This document shows, piece by piece, positions 1 to 10,249 of a stretch of DNA of 64,000 nucleotides (position 1 is its first letter; every line of letters begins with the position of its first letter). The notes beneath the pieces are model-generated. The model saw only the letters and a program-made list of their open reading frames with translations. It was not told the origin of the DNA and searched no databases. Location of the stretch: positions 18,516,905-18,580,904 of the forward strand of contig CM057134.1 of assembly GCA_029964075.1 (NCBI GenBank), given 5' to 3'. The translations under genes and the position numbers were made by a program. This DNA comes from Patiria pectinifera. Taxonomy: Eukaryota > Echinodermata > Asteroidea > Valvatida > Asterinidae.

Positions 1-731
1 TTTGGGACAAAAATAAAGTAATCGCAAGCTTTTCTTTGTCTGTTATTTTTTTTTTTGCGGAGTCACGGCACGTACGACACTGCTCTACAAACATTTCCTG
101 CGCCGCTTTCCCTTGGCACATTATGGATCCCGCTGTGTTCCAAAAACTATTTCTGTGTCCAGTCATGAAAGCGAAGAAAAAAATCCACACACTATGGATT
201 CATTGAGGCTTGATGTTGTTTTCTTCTTTTGAGACACTGTTGTTTGTGGCTACGCCTTAACAACATTTTTAAGGAGTGTTCGATGTACTAGAATGGCTGA
301 TTTGTATAGAAATAAAGAGCACACAAGGTCAAATACCCAAACAAAATTCCTTGACATGTTTGAGTGATTTCTTGAAATTGACAGTTATTAAACCCGTTTC
401 AGAGATTTTTGACAAGAGAAAAACAGACAGGCAGGTGTGGTGTGTGATACTACCCCATTTGCTAGCTGTTCTTGGACAAATATCAATTTTGTCTACAATT
501 TGTGTATTACTGTCTGCTCAAGAGCTACATGTACATGTATTTGAAGCAACCCACAAATTGTGTCAAATTTATGGCCAGAAACTTCAGGCAAATGTCACAT
601 CTGCCACACCCTGATTTATTATATGAAGTGGTTTGCCCCCTCCCTCCCTCCCCAATCCCCTACCATGCCATCCCCCACCCCCCTTGAGGGTGGATTTTGG
701 TGATTTGAGAGTATCTGATCACTTCTATTAC
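1..731. other. Intronic or flanking DNA downstream of the cbEGF exon
   Basis: This is the 3' side of the minus-strand cbEGF exon, so it should be the start of its next intron. The minus-strand splice donor sits at 730-731. A C-rich pyrimidine tract lies at about 637-685 and an ACATGTACATGTA run at about 526-541. I see no further EGF-like exon or other recognisable coding segment; the open frames here are short and have no family features. Confidence 0.6.
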
Positions 732-854
732 CTATGCACGTCATGCCGTCGGGTGAGAGTTCATAGCCGGCTTGGCACTTGCAGTAGTAACTCCCGATGC
801 TGTTGCAGCATTCGCCCTGGCACCCTCCGTTGTTGTACAAACACTCATTCACAT
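732..854 (-). CDS. Calcium-binding EGF-like domain exon (partial gene)
   Basis: This 123-nt exon encodes one complete calcium-binding EGF domain of an extracellular protein. On the minus strand a long pyrimidine tract and CACTACAG precede it, and a GTAATAG donor follows. It starts in phase 1 (last two bases of an Asp codon) and ends with the first base of the next codon, so it is a symmetric 1-1 exon as is usual for EGF modules. The peptide begins (Asp)-Val-Asn-Glu-Cys, the Ca-binding signature. Cys spacing is C-x6-C-x3-C, and the Asx-hydroxylation pattern C-x-N-x4-Y-x-C-x-C is present, followed by [11 protein letters not shown]. An extra cysteine directly after the third canonical one gives seven in total. 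The Cys-x6-Cys-x3-Cys spacing is that of EGFL7, MEGF6, SCUBE and EGF-precursor modules rather than fibrillin. The domain assignment is firm; the parent gene is inferred. Confidence 0.9.
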
Positions 855-942
855 CTGTAGTGAAATTGTAACAAGAGGGGGGAGGAAAAGATTATCAGTA
901 AAGTCCAAGTAGTTTCAATGCAGATATTTGAAACCTGAAAAC

Positions 943-1186
943 CTGGGGCCAATTTTATGGCACTGCTAAGCACAAAAATTTGCTTAGCACAAAAAAGTCT
1001 GGCTTATAAAAGCAGGTTACAAGCCCAAACTCCATGTGATGTATATTGCTTGTGATTAGTATTCAGCTGTTGTTTGCTTAGCATGAAAATCACGTGGAGT
1101 TTTAGCTGGTAACCTGCTTTTATAAGCCAGACGTTTTTGTGCTAAGCATATTTTTGTGCTAAGCAGCGCAGAGAAATTGGGCCAGT
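943..1186. mobile_element. Foldback MITE, family F copy 1 (GCTTAGCAC type)
   Basis: This 244-bp element has long terminal inverted repeats that start CTGGGGCCAATTTTATGGCA on the left and, read from the right, AACTGGCCCAATTTCTC. The arms carry repeated TGCTAAGCAC motifs and the matching blocks GGCTTATAAAAGCAGGTTA and TAACCTGCTTTTATAAGCC. It has no coding capacity. A second copy at 9992-10249 has its central loop in the opposite orientation, and a broken third copy lies at 11755-12190. The superfamily is uncertain. Confidence 0.85.
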
Positions 1187-1862
1187 TCTTGAGCTAGTTA
1201 GAGATTGAGAACACTAAGATCAAATATATCGATAAAAAAAGTACGGAAAAAGTCACTTCTTTTATTCTCTGCGATGAATAGATCGGAACTGTTCCGCCTT
1301 TGAGAAATGGTTCAATAGTGCCAGGAACGGATTAAATCTTTTTATGGACGGTGTTCAGGATTACAAAATATTGGCTAATGCACTCTCATTTCACAGCTAG
1401 GCAGTTCTCAAAAGGTGTTGAAAACCGCAAAGCCTAATACCCTGTCAAAAGCCAGAATAAATATCAACGTGAAGTTTCTTTTAATACCGATGACTTCTTC
1501 ATGCAACAGTTAGCAGTTCCTTTTTGGCTTTTATTCCGTCTGTTTAGTCTGCTTGATAATCCCTCGGTCAACACCCAAAAGTGTCGAAGTAGGCAGAACA
1601 CCGTGGGATACCTTGCGGTTGACTCAACTTTCTTGTGGATTGCTTTTATGTCTTGTGTTTTCCTTTTATTCCCAGGATGTGTGCCACCCATGGAGGTTAC
1701 CTGTTCTGAATGTATTGAAGTGAAAGAAGTTTGTGGTCTGTGGCCAAGATAATCTTTCATGAATAAAAAAAGGGAATTGGAGCTTTCAAGATAGGAGGTA
1801 CATTTTCTTGTGAGATGTGTACCTGTTGCACCATGTAGCATAAACAAATCATTACAGAATTA
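1187..1862. other. Intronic DNA, nothing recognised
   Basis: I see no repeat family, splice-bounded exon or conserved coding pattern here. The overlapping open frames on both strands around 1464-1847 have no recognisable domain and look like chance. Confidence 0.5.
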
Positions 1863-2187
1863 GGCATGCAGCTGGGAAGCAACCAAAAATGACTTAATTC
1901 CGAGCTTTACAAATTCCGACTGGTTCACACTAGGTGCGAAAGCGAAGACAAATTTGAATTTGTAAAGTCAGGGCAAGTTTTCAAGCTGTGAATTTGCAAC
2001 AAGTTGAACACATTCCAACTCCGGTGAATTTCGCAGCCAATGTTTCCTGACATCAAATGTGATTCACGTTTGCTTCCACGTGAAGTAATTGAACCAGCCT
2101 CAATACTTGTTTGTCAATTATTTTTAATGGGATAGTCAAAAACAAGGAAATCAGCCAATCCGAAGAGAAACTGCATAGCTGTTGTAT
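1863..2187. mobile_element. MITE family N copy 1, interrupted (AGGCATGCAnCTGGGAA ends)
   Basis: The left end AGGCATGCAGCTGGGAAG and the right part GGAAATCAGCCAATCCGAAG followed by AACTGCAT match the ends and body of the copies at 24956-25090 and 54029-54170, which are only about 140 bp long. The extra material between about 1900 and 2145 in this copy is probably a nested insertion; it starts near CCGACTGGTTCACACTAGG. The boundaries of the insertion are not clear by eye. Confidence 0.6.
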
Positions 2188-2304
2188 GGGATCCTGATGA
2201 CGGAACCTCTTGACACATTGACTAGCGATTTTGGCTCACTATGCAAGGGTTGCACTAGTCCGAAAATTCGGGACTCTCAATACTGTGTATGAAAGTCCAA
2301 AAAG

Positions 2305-2860
2305 TTAAAGGGAATATACAACATTTGCAAACATCGAAAAATAAAACTACCAAGTTTTTGCGAAATACCTTAATAGGATGTTGGTAAATGACAGTCTAAA
2401 GCATCCTGTAAAATTATGGCAGCTGGTATACTGTCATTTTCAAGAAAAGTGGTATTTTTGTATCAATTTCCAACGCTGATCGGCCGATCAGCGTTGGAAA
2501 CAACTGGCCTTTTTTCAAATACTGGCCCCAATTGACCATTGCACTTGTTTGCAATCGACTACACACCTATGAACGGGTACGAGCCAGCTAGACTGGTTCC
2601 CTGACCTTACAATTCCCCAATGTATGTAAACTGCTCTGTTTCTTCTTATATGGAGTCAGGGAACCAGACTACAGGAAAATGATCGTTTTTCTTGGTTTTT
2701 ATAGCATTTTTGAACCCAAAACCTCCAAAAAGTCAGTGTAACTATATTTGCTTTATATTTCCAACCCCCCATAAGCTTCTTACTGACACTACAGTTTGCT
2801 CAAAATTCCTCCAAACTTCTTTGTTGCTTGTTGTGAGCATTGCATCACACAATTTTATGC
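2305..2860 (-). mobile_element. TTAA-flanked MITE with palindromic core, family P copy 1
   Basis: It begins TTAAAGGGAATATACAACAT and runs in reverse orientation relative to the copies at 29887 and 33045. It shares with them the GGTATTTCGTGATAAT-type block, the stretch around AGGATGCTTTAGACTGTCA (read on the minus strand) and the block CAGGGAACCAGACTACA. A perfect 34-nt palindrome sits at 2467-2500, with half-site TCCAACGCTGATCGG. The TTAA target fits the piggyBac-like group, though that is inferred from the ends only. The far end is diverged and set approximately. Confidence 0.75.
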
Positions 2861-4349
2861 TAGTTTATTCTAATTTTTCAGAGAGTGAAGTCCAAAAATG
2901 ACACCTCACGTTGATGTGTGTCGTAATGAAATGTGGATAATAATAATTATGAAAGAACTCAACTGTAACATTTTCATACTGCCGTGTAGTGGAACTGGAA
3001 CAGTGCCCTCTTGTTGTTACATCCTCGCATTTGCGAACGAATAGTTTACATTCTCCATAGAGAACGATATGTTATTTTTGGCCAATGATTAAAAAACAAG
3101 TAAACTGCAAGGTACTTTTTACAAGTGACCCCGAATACATTGTAAAGAACACAAGTCTTTCCAGAACAAAGTGTGTGAATGTCAAACTTGCTTATAAATT
3201 GGATAGATGATCTCAAATAAGGAGACATGCTTGTAACAATAGGGTGCACTATACTAATTCAAGTGAGAATTTCTACACAAGTCATTAGCATAAAAAGTGC
3301 CCCCACAATTTCTTTTGAAAATGGAGACCGTTTGGCTTTAAAAACGGTGGAGTTGTGTAAATATACCCAAGGATTAACTCCCTGGGTTTGGGCTTCCATC
3401 TGAGGGCAGGCTTGATAAAGTCACGGATGAAAAATGGGTCCTTTTTGCCTGTGAAAGTGGAAGGATGCCACTTGTAAAATGGCTACATGCAGGCTTGGGG
3501 ACTATCACTTTTAGGGAGGTGATTTTATTTGGGTGTGAATATTTAAAAATGTAATTGGCTAATGTACCTTAAATTGAAAAGAAATGAAAAGATGAAAGAC
3601 AAGACAATAATTGAATTTTTGTTTTGAGCAACCCCAGTGATGTTGCTTTGCATGTTATTTGGCCCTGAACTTTGTTGATTTTACACTGTTTTCAATGGGG
3701 CTTGAATTAGTACAGTGGACCCAATAGCATTTTGAGGAACGTGTTGTGTGGGTGTTAGTTAGCTGAATGGTGAGTAGAAAAGCGTCAGTAGTAATTTTGC
3801 ACTTTTTATGCAGTTACGGTCCCAGTCTGGAGTTGCACCACAACCTCTGCTGTGCAGTACAATAGCATTACAGCGCTAGTAACCACCAACTGTTTTTTCC
3901 ACCCGAACCCATTCTCTGAAGTTCTTACACAATCTCCGCGACCACAGCCGACCACAGCCTTATTCCTTTCATGGGGCTTTTTAATGTAAAAGTTAGCTTC
4001 CCAGTGTGATTGGGAAATGTTTTCTCTTCTTTTCTTCTCCCAGCAGGTGCGGCCAAGTGGAGTGATCGTTAAAGTCAACACTTGACATGATCTTGGACTT
4101 TTATTGTGGACATAAAGGATTTGAGAGAGAGGGGGGGGGGGAAGGGGCACGCTGGTGCGCAGATACAGCGACAGAGAATAAGCTTTGGGAGAGGACATAA
4201 CAGTCCGCCCACTCAAACAGGATTTATAAAATAAATAGCGAGCTACTGATGGGAGGATTGCCCATAAACTAACAGTGTTATTTGAAGGGGGCACGGAGGT
4301 GGTAACAGCGTGAGAATCACTAACTTTTTTCACTATGGCTTAATCTGGG
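2861..4349. other. Intronic DNA, nothing recognised
   Basis: This is AT-rich sequence with a G run near 4132-4140. A minus-strand open frame of 175 codons spans 3806-4333. It has no recognisable domain, no convincing splice context and low-complexity stretches, so I do not call it a gene. Confidence 0.45.
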
Positions 4350-4562
4350 GGGAGTGAGGCCTAGTTGTTAGGGTTTGTGACTCATGATCAGAGGATCTTG
4401 GTTCGAATCCAGCTGCTGGTCATATGTTGTGTCCTTGGGCAAGCCACTTCATCCCTACTTGCCTCTCTTCACCCAGGAGTAAAACTTATTTAGTTATCGC
4501 AGGGTGGACTGGTTCCAGCCTCCCTATCAGCAGAGATGATGTACATGTAGGGATGGGAACCA
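4350..4562 (+). mobile_element. tRNA-derived SINE, SINE-B copy 1
   Basis: The tRNA-like head starts near GTGAGGCCTAGTTGTTAGGG, and an exact Pol III B box GGTTCGAATCC lies at 4400-4410. The body carries the conserved TGTGTCCTTGGGCAAGCCAC block, then CACCCAGGAGTAAA. Related copies are at 6232-6400 and 39073-39425. The 3' part decays into unrelated sequence, so the end is approximate. Confidence 0.8.
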
Positions 4563-4849
4563 GTGCGAACCTGTTCTTTGAATTGACAATATTGTCCCAG
4601 TTCTAATTAAAATATAAATTCAAAATGAATATTTCAAGAGAAAAATAAAGTCAAACTTGTTGAAGAGCCCAGACACCTGTTCTTTTGATAAAGGTCACAT
4701 TTAGCTACTTTCCTAATGTCACAAGAGACATTTTAAGGATGCGTGTAATTATCATGACCACTTTAGTAACCATCTGTTGCGTGTCTTACAGTGTCAGTAC
4801 ATGTGTAAGAATGTGAACATCTCACACCAAAAATCACAGCTCAGCTGTA

Positions 4850-5358
4850 CAGGGTGAGTTTTCAAAAAAACGAAACCCAAATGTCAAGACCATTGTTTTA
4901 GTGAAGTTCTGCATGTAGCACTTTCAAAATCTAGGATATAAAAGCCCAATTCATAATCTTTCTTTTAGTTCAAGAATCATTCACATCACTCTTGTACTTT
5001 TCAAGTTAGGTAGTTTTAAACACAACCACCGTTTTAAAGTACTGTCCACGGATCACAAAAAAGGTGTGCGTTCTTTCAGCAAAACAAAAACAATTCACAC
5101 ACATCCCTATGTGATTTGTTTTCGTTTTGCTGAAAGAACACTGAACTTTTTTGCGATCCGTGGACAGAACCTTAAAACAGCAGTTGTGTTTAAAATTCGG
5201 TAACTTGAAAAGTACATGAGTGATTTGAATGATTCTTGTACTAAACGAAAGCTTATGAATTGGGCTTTCATATCCTACATTTTGAAAGTGCAACATGCAG
5301 AACTTCACTAAAACAATGGTCCCGACATTTGGGGTTTCGTTTTTTTCCACTCACCCTG
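4850..5358. mobile_element. Tc1/mariner-like foldback MITE with TA duplication, family D copy 1
   Basis: Nearly the whole 509 bp is an inverted repeat. It begins CAGGGTGAGTTTTCAAAAAA and ends with the complement CACTCACCCTG, flanked on both sides by TA (4848-4849 and 5359-5360). The arms pair over more than 200 bp, including AAAGTGCTACATG-type and GTCCACGGATCACAAAAA blocks around a short loop near 5100. The TA duplication and CAGGGTG ends fit Tc1/mariner-type MITEs. It has no coding capacity. A shorter copy lies at 32365-32803. Confidence 0.85.
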
Positions 5359-6231
5359 TATTACCTTTAAAAAAAATACAGGCATCAGTACAAGCCTTTG
5401 ATATTCAGCCCCTGAATTGTTCTGACTTAGCGGAAATGAGTTGGCCTACAAGATTAACGTTTGACTCTGAGGCAGGAAGTTTTTGGGGTGATCATTCCGA
5501 CGGAACAGACAAAGAATAAACATGAGGTGTTTGCGCCTGAGGAAAGGAACCAAAAAACCCCTACATACCTTCGTGACATTGTGGACCGCAAAGGAAATGA
5601 TAAATAAAAGGAATTACTGGGTATATGCTTTGAAATCTTTGAAGTTACGTGCAGCTGCACAGACAATTTCCATCCACCAATGTTGCAACAGCAACAGTTA
5701 ATTAAAGGTGGCAAGTACGTATCCTTTGAAACAAATATGGGCATTTCAAATCAGCATCGAAGACAAGGGCACTGCCATCTTGAACTTTTATACACATTGT
5801 TTTATTCTGTCTGCGGAAAAGGGAGATTTTAGCACCAAGTCCCTCAGGGTCAAGTGATATACCCTTTTGATAATGTTCCCGACTTCCTTGTAATTATCTA
5901 CATCCGCCATCTTGGAACTTTGTCTGATAATTTCGATCTTTAGTTCTTGATGTAGAGTTCCATGATGCACTTATCTTTTTCAGAGAGTGCTTAACTTCAT
6001 CTGCTAGCCTTATCTTATTCCATAAAACAACCTTCTCACTTGCATGTTCAAAATCCTTGCCTGAAGCGTTGTTACTAGAACCAACATTTCATAACCATCC
6101 TTGGAGGCTAATGGTAAGGCTTCAGGTGTTTTTTATCTCTCTTTATCATGTCAAAAAACAAACTTTTTGGGATAGGTACATGTAGATTAAAATCAACATA
6201 CAGGATTCTCCCCGGATTGTAAATAAAGCAA
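5359..6231. other. Intronic DNA, nothing recognised
   Basis: No repeat family or coding pattern could be supported here. GCCATCTTGAACTTTTAT near 5774 and CCGCCATCTTGGAACTTT near 5906 are two similar phrases in the same orientation, perhaps the remains of an old repeat. Confidence 0.4.
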
Positions 6232-6400
6232 AAGTAGTTAGGGTATGTGCCTTCTTGACCAGTGGGTCACGGATTTAAATCCAGCACTACTTGCCATATG
6301 TTGTGTCCTTGGGCAAGCCACTTTACCCTTACTTGCCTCCTTCACTCCACCAAGGAGTACAATGGGCACCGGCATGAGGCAGGGAGTAACCTGCAAATTC
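6232..6400 (+). mobile_element. tRNA-derived SINE, SINE-B copy 2
   Basis: It matches copy 1 through ATATGTTGTGTCCTTGGGCA, AGCCACTTTACCCTTACTTG and the CCAAGGAGTA block. The B-box position reads GGATTTAAATCC, which has decayed from GGTTCGAATCC, so this copy is older or less constrained than copy 1. The 3' limit is approximate. Confidence 0.7.
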
Positions 6401-6550
6401 TGCAAAGAACTTGCATCCTACACGTATCCAATGAGCAGCAGAAACATTCAATAAGTAGTTTCTTGCCAAGGAAACCAGACATAAACACTAGCCCGATGGG
6501 CCAAATTGAAGTTGGAACAGACTTCTCCTTTTACATGTGTACAAGTGCCC

Positions 6551-6825
6551 ATTGACCCTCCTATGCAAACATACATGCAGTCAAAATCAATCAAGTGACT
6601 GTTTCCAACAGTTAAGAATTCCCAGCCTACATAAAGCTTTGATTTTTGACTGTGGATAAGTGATAAGCCAGCTGTGCCCACAACTTGCCTACTGTGTCTG
6701 TTCATGGTCTCTCGACTGAATTTGAGTAGTCACAGTGCTTGCTTGTCATATGATCTGACTGTTGGTGACTAGCCTGTGTTAAAAGTATAGCAGGGGAAGT
6801 GGATGGACATTTTGACTGTCTGACC
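6551..6825 (-). mobile_element. CAGTC-rich MITE, family C copy 1
   Basis: It carries the family phrases CAGTCAAAATCAATCAAGTG, ACTGTTGGTGACTAGCCTGT and TTTTGACTGTCTGACC. It shares orientation with the copy at 24454-24795 and is reversed relative to 21635, 25510 and 37999. It abuts a truncated family P element at 6826, so one of the two was probably inserted into or beside the other. Confidence 0.75.
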
Positions 6826-7082
6826 TTCACAGGTGTGTAATCAATTGCAAAGAAAATGCGGAATAGTCCTAACTAATTATAAAAAAAAAACAGTTTTCTC
6901 CAACGCTGGTCGGCCGACCAGCGTTGGAAAAATACCATTTTTCTTGAAAATGTCAGCACACCAGGAGCAACGATTTTACAGGATGCTTTAGACTGTCATT
7001 CCCAAACAAACCAGTAAGGTATTTCGTGATAATTTGATCATTTCGTTTTGTGATGTTTGCAAATGTTGTCTCTTCCCTTTAA
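6826..7082 (+). mobile_element. Truncated TTAA-flanked MITE, family P copy 2
   Basis: Only the 3' half of the family P consensus is present, from CACAGGTGTGTAATCAATTG to the terminal CCCTTTAA at 7082. It keeps a perfect 30-nt palindrome at 6899-6928 with half-site TCCAACGCTGGTCGG. This differs from copy 1 by a paired change that keeps the palindrome intact. Confidence 0.8.
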
Positions 7083-8157
7083 AAGCCATGAGATCTACAG
7101 AATCCCTGCACGGCAAAATCAAATGGGGCTCCTTCTTGTCAACAGGGAAGGGTGAATGGAGCCTTTCCTGAAAAACGCAAACTCAAAAACACCAATACCG
7201 GCATCCAGGGGAAAAAATCAATTTAGTTGTTTACTGTCACTTGGATGCCTGCAGGTGCCGAGTGATAACCTGCCGTTCTGTCAAGAGAGCAATTCCAACA
7301 TTGCCCGAAAGGAAACAACTGTCAAAAACTTGCTGGGCTACTACCACCCCCTCTCCCCTTCAGGACTCAAAAACAGATCAAAAGCAGAGCTGTTAACAGT
7401 GTGAAAAGTGCCCCGTTTTATGGCCGCCCCCAGCGATCACGTCGGCCGTAAACACCATCTTAGTAATTATTGGTCACCAGTCCTCGGACACGTAAATAGC
7501 ACATTAAATTAGCTTCCTTTGTGCTCCTCAAATTGTCGCTGGCGATGATGACTCTGCAAACCTCTCACAATTAGACCAGGGACACTGGACAATACTTCAC
7601 GAAATGCCACCCCCGTTTCTTGTTCACAGAATTTGTTTCCAAAGGGTTCAGTTGTGTTTGGAGATATCGGATCCTGTTTAATTAGACTGGGCTGTTGTTT
7701 GGCAGGGGCCATGGTTGGCTGAGTTTGTCATGAAATCTTTACTTGAATATGTATTGCCAGTAGTTCTTCATCTGTGTTAAGTTTCATAATCTTATCCAAC
7801 CAAAATACAAACAAAATAGGGCCAATGTCCCCTCTATGCCTGATTAGGGTCCAACCAACACAAAACATGTCCTTCACTCCCCAAGTAATAGCTCAATAGC
7901 CAATTATTCACACTTTTCCCGGTAATGCCGACTGTAATATTCAGGAATTTTCTCCACTGTAAAAGGATCCACTGGCGCTCGGCGACCACAAAAGGAAAAG
8001 TCGCTGGTGTGTGCGAACGCAGCCCGACTTTAATTTCCACGGCTCAGATTTAATTCTGCTGGACCACAGTAAGGTCGTTTGGTTGGATATAATTAGGTAT
8101 TTAGCCATGTTTGTATGTAGGTCTTAAAGTACAAAACATGTCATAACAGAGGAGACT
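7083..8157. other. Intronic DNA, apparently single-copy
   Basis: No repeat family is recognised within the window. An 82-codon plus-strand frame spans 7156-7404. It has no family features and no clear splice context, so I treat it as chance. Confidence 0.4.
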
Positions 8158-8590
8158 GTTCTCTTTTGTATGGTTTACCTCTTTGTATGGTTATAAATAT
8201 GGGAACATAAGAGACATTTCACATTGTATGGTTTATAAATATGGGTACAGAAGAGACTTTTCTCTTTGTATGGTTTATAAATATGGGTACAGAAGAGACT
8301 TTTCTCTTTGTATGGTTTATAAATATGGGTACAGAAGAGACTTTTCTCTTTATAAATATGGGTACAGATACAGATAAGACTTTTCTCTTTGTATGGTTTA
8401 CAAATTATATAGGTACAGAAGAAACTTTTCTCTTTGATGGTTTATACAGAAGAGACTTTTCTCTTTATATGGTTTATAAATAAGGGTACATAAGAGACAT
8501 TTCACTTTGTTTCAAATGGTATGGTTTATAAATATGGGCACAGAAGAGATTTTTTTTGTATGGTTTATAAATATGGGTACAAAGAGTACT
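8158..8590 (+). repeat. Minisatellite, about 42-bp unit
   Basis: About ten units, some truncated, follow the pattern GTATGGTTTATAAATATGGG then TACAGAAGAGACTTTTCTCTTT. The three central units (about 8225-8350) are almost identical, while the outer ones are shortened or diverged, as expected for growth from the centre. The full unit is 42 bp, a multiple of three, so the array reads as an open frame with 14-residue periodicity. I regard that as a by-product of unit length, not a gene. Confidence 0.9.
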
Positions 8591-9991
8591 TCAACCTCCC
8601 CCATCTAATGCCTCTGTGCGGGAACACTAGAGGGCAGTATGATGTGTACTCATGACAGCCAAGGGAGGACACATGATCCTGTGTCTACAAACGTGCTTAT
8701 ATGGCAGAAAGTGCACATCCTTCATTTGGCAACTCAGTTGAACTAAACCACATCTTCATGTGAAGCAACCTGAAAATGAGCATGTAACAGCACAGCGCTC
8801 TCGATTTGTCTGAATAGTCAAAAACATTCTTGCTTTACGGTCCGTCATTGATGTTACCATTCAGAGTCCACAGATCCATATCTGCAATCTCTCCACAGGC
8901 GTTTACAGTCTTATTTTGAGTGGTGCTATGACATTACTCTAGCCAATCCAATAATTGAAAGAAAATAAATCAAATTGTCACCTTCAACGGTCACAGTACT
9001 TATCATTCACATTACTTATCATCGTCACCGACGTCCTTGCTTGAACAAAAGGACCTTTACCCCGACTCCCTGGGCATTTTTTCAAAACTTCGTAAGTGGA
9101 ACCCAACTGCATATTCTTCCCAAGTGGCATAAACTCCCCTACAAAGTAATCCTGACTTTAATTGGGTAAACCTTAAATCCTCCAAAAACCTTGTGTCAGA
9201 TTTTAAAGGGTTAGGAAAAAGATCCACTGCTAAAGTTTACATCATCCACTAGCCTTTGGTGAATGAGTCACCGGGGATGACCAGTGTCTCCATGATGGTC
9301 CATCAACTGATATTTATGAAGACGACGACCTCCCATAAATGTGACAAAGCAAAATGAGTCACCGTTTCTGGAGCTACAATGTACTTGTATTTTTTTAGTA
9401 CTGTAAATACACATAGGGAAATTCCAGCATGAAAGAAAATTGCCGTTTGAAAAAAATTGCATGGTTATGAAACTTTAAAGAGTAAAAACAGTGTAACGGC
9501 CGTGATAAAAACTTCATTTTTTTGCTTTGTGTATTCATAAATTGTGTTTAAAAATTATGAAAAACTAAAAAGTAGATAAATGTCCTTTTAACGAATTCGC
9601 GTTGTATGACGTGTTAACTCTGGCTGTTTTTATACACAGGCACGGCTGACGGGTTAAATCGTCAAGGGTGCCTCGACTGGCCTCCGGGTGACTTCTAAAC
9701 ACGCTAATCCCGCATGCCTTTTGTACACACACACACACACACCGTCTGCTGTGGAGGTGGACTTAGTGTTGACCTTGAATTGGGCTGCTGTTCACAGCCT
9801 ACTGTCGTACAATTTACGCTCCATGATACGAGCACAGCCCGGAGTGTTGAAAATATGAGGCTTTGGCAAGAAAAATAAATACTGTTGAATCAGTATTTAT
9901 GGCCTTTGGCTGTATATCAGAAGATGGAATCCTTTTTTCGAAAATCAACAGAACTAATTTCGTCTCAAAGTGGTTAAAGCACTTTTTGCAG
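8591..9991. other. Intronic DNA with a CTCF-like site and a CA repeat
   Basis: ACACTAGAGGGCAG at 8624-8637 fits the CTCF core consensus at 13 of 14 positions. A short (CA)n run lies at about 9725-9742. The part from about 9590 to 9840 has higher GC and CpG content than its neighbours and shows no repeat similarity; it could be a conserved non-coding element. I recognise no exon. Confidence 0.4.
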
Positions 9992-10249
9992 GATCTGGGC
10001 CCAATTTCACGGCGCTGCTAAGCACAAAAATTTGCTTAGCACCAAAAAAGCCTGGCTTATAAAAGCAGGTTACCAGCAAAACCTCAACGTGATTTTCATA
10101 CTGTAGCAAACAACAGCTGAGTACTAATCCCGAGCAATACATGTATACATCACATGGAGTTTTGGCTGGTAACCTGCTATTCTAAGCCAGACATTTTTGT
10201 GCTTAGCAAATTATTGTGCTTAGCAGCGCCGTGAAGTTGGGCACAGATC
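9992..10249. mobile_element. Foldback MITE, family F copy 2
   Basis: It matches 943-1186, with ends GATCTGGGCCCAATTTCACG and, read from the right, ATGATCTGTGCCCAACTTCA. The arms are the same TGCTAAGCAC and GCTTATAAAAGCAGGTTACC blocks. The central loop reads in the opposite direction from copy 1. Apart from the loop the element is nearly symmetrical, so orientation is only definable from that segment. Confidence 0.85.

Noticed and set aside
3806-4333. 175-codon minus-strand open frame as a gene
   Set aside because: No domain, a G/C homopolymer within it, and no splice or promoter signals; length is compatible with chance in 64 kb.
4400-4410. tRNA genes at the GGTTCGAATCC sites
   Set aside because: The B boxes belong to SINEs (4350, 11065, 39073, 41700). 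No complete cloverleaf with acceptor stem follows.
8183-8483. Repeat protein with 14-residue units
   Set aside because: The unit is 42 bp, so any open frame persists through the array. No start context, flanking exon or known family supports a gene.
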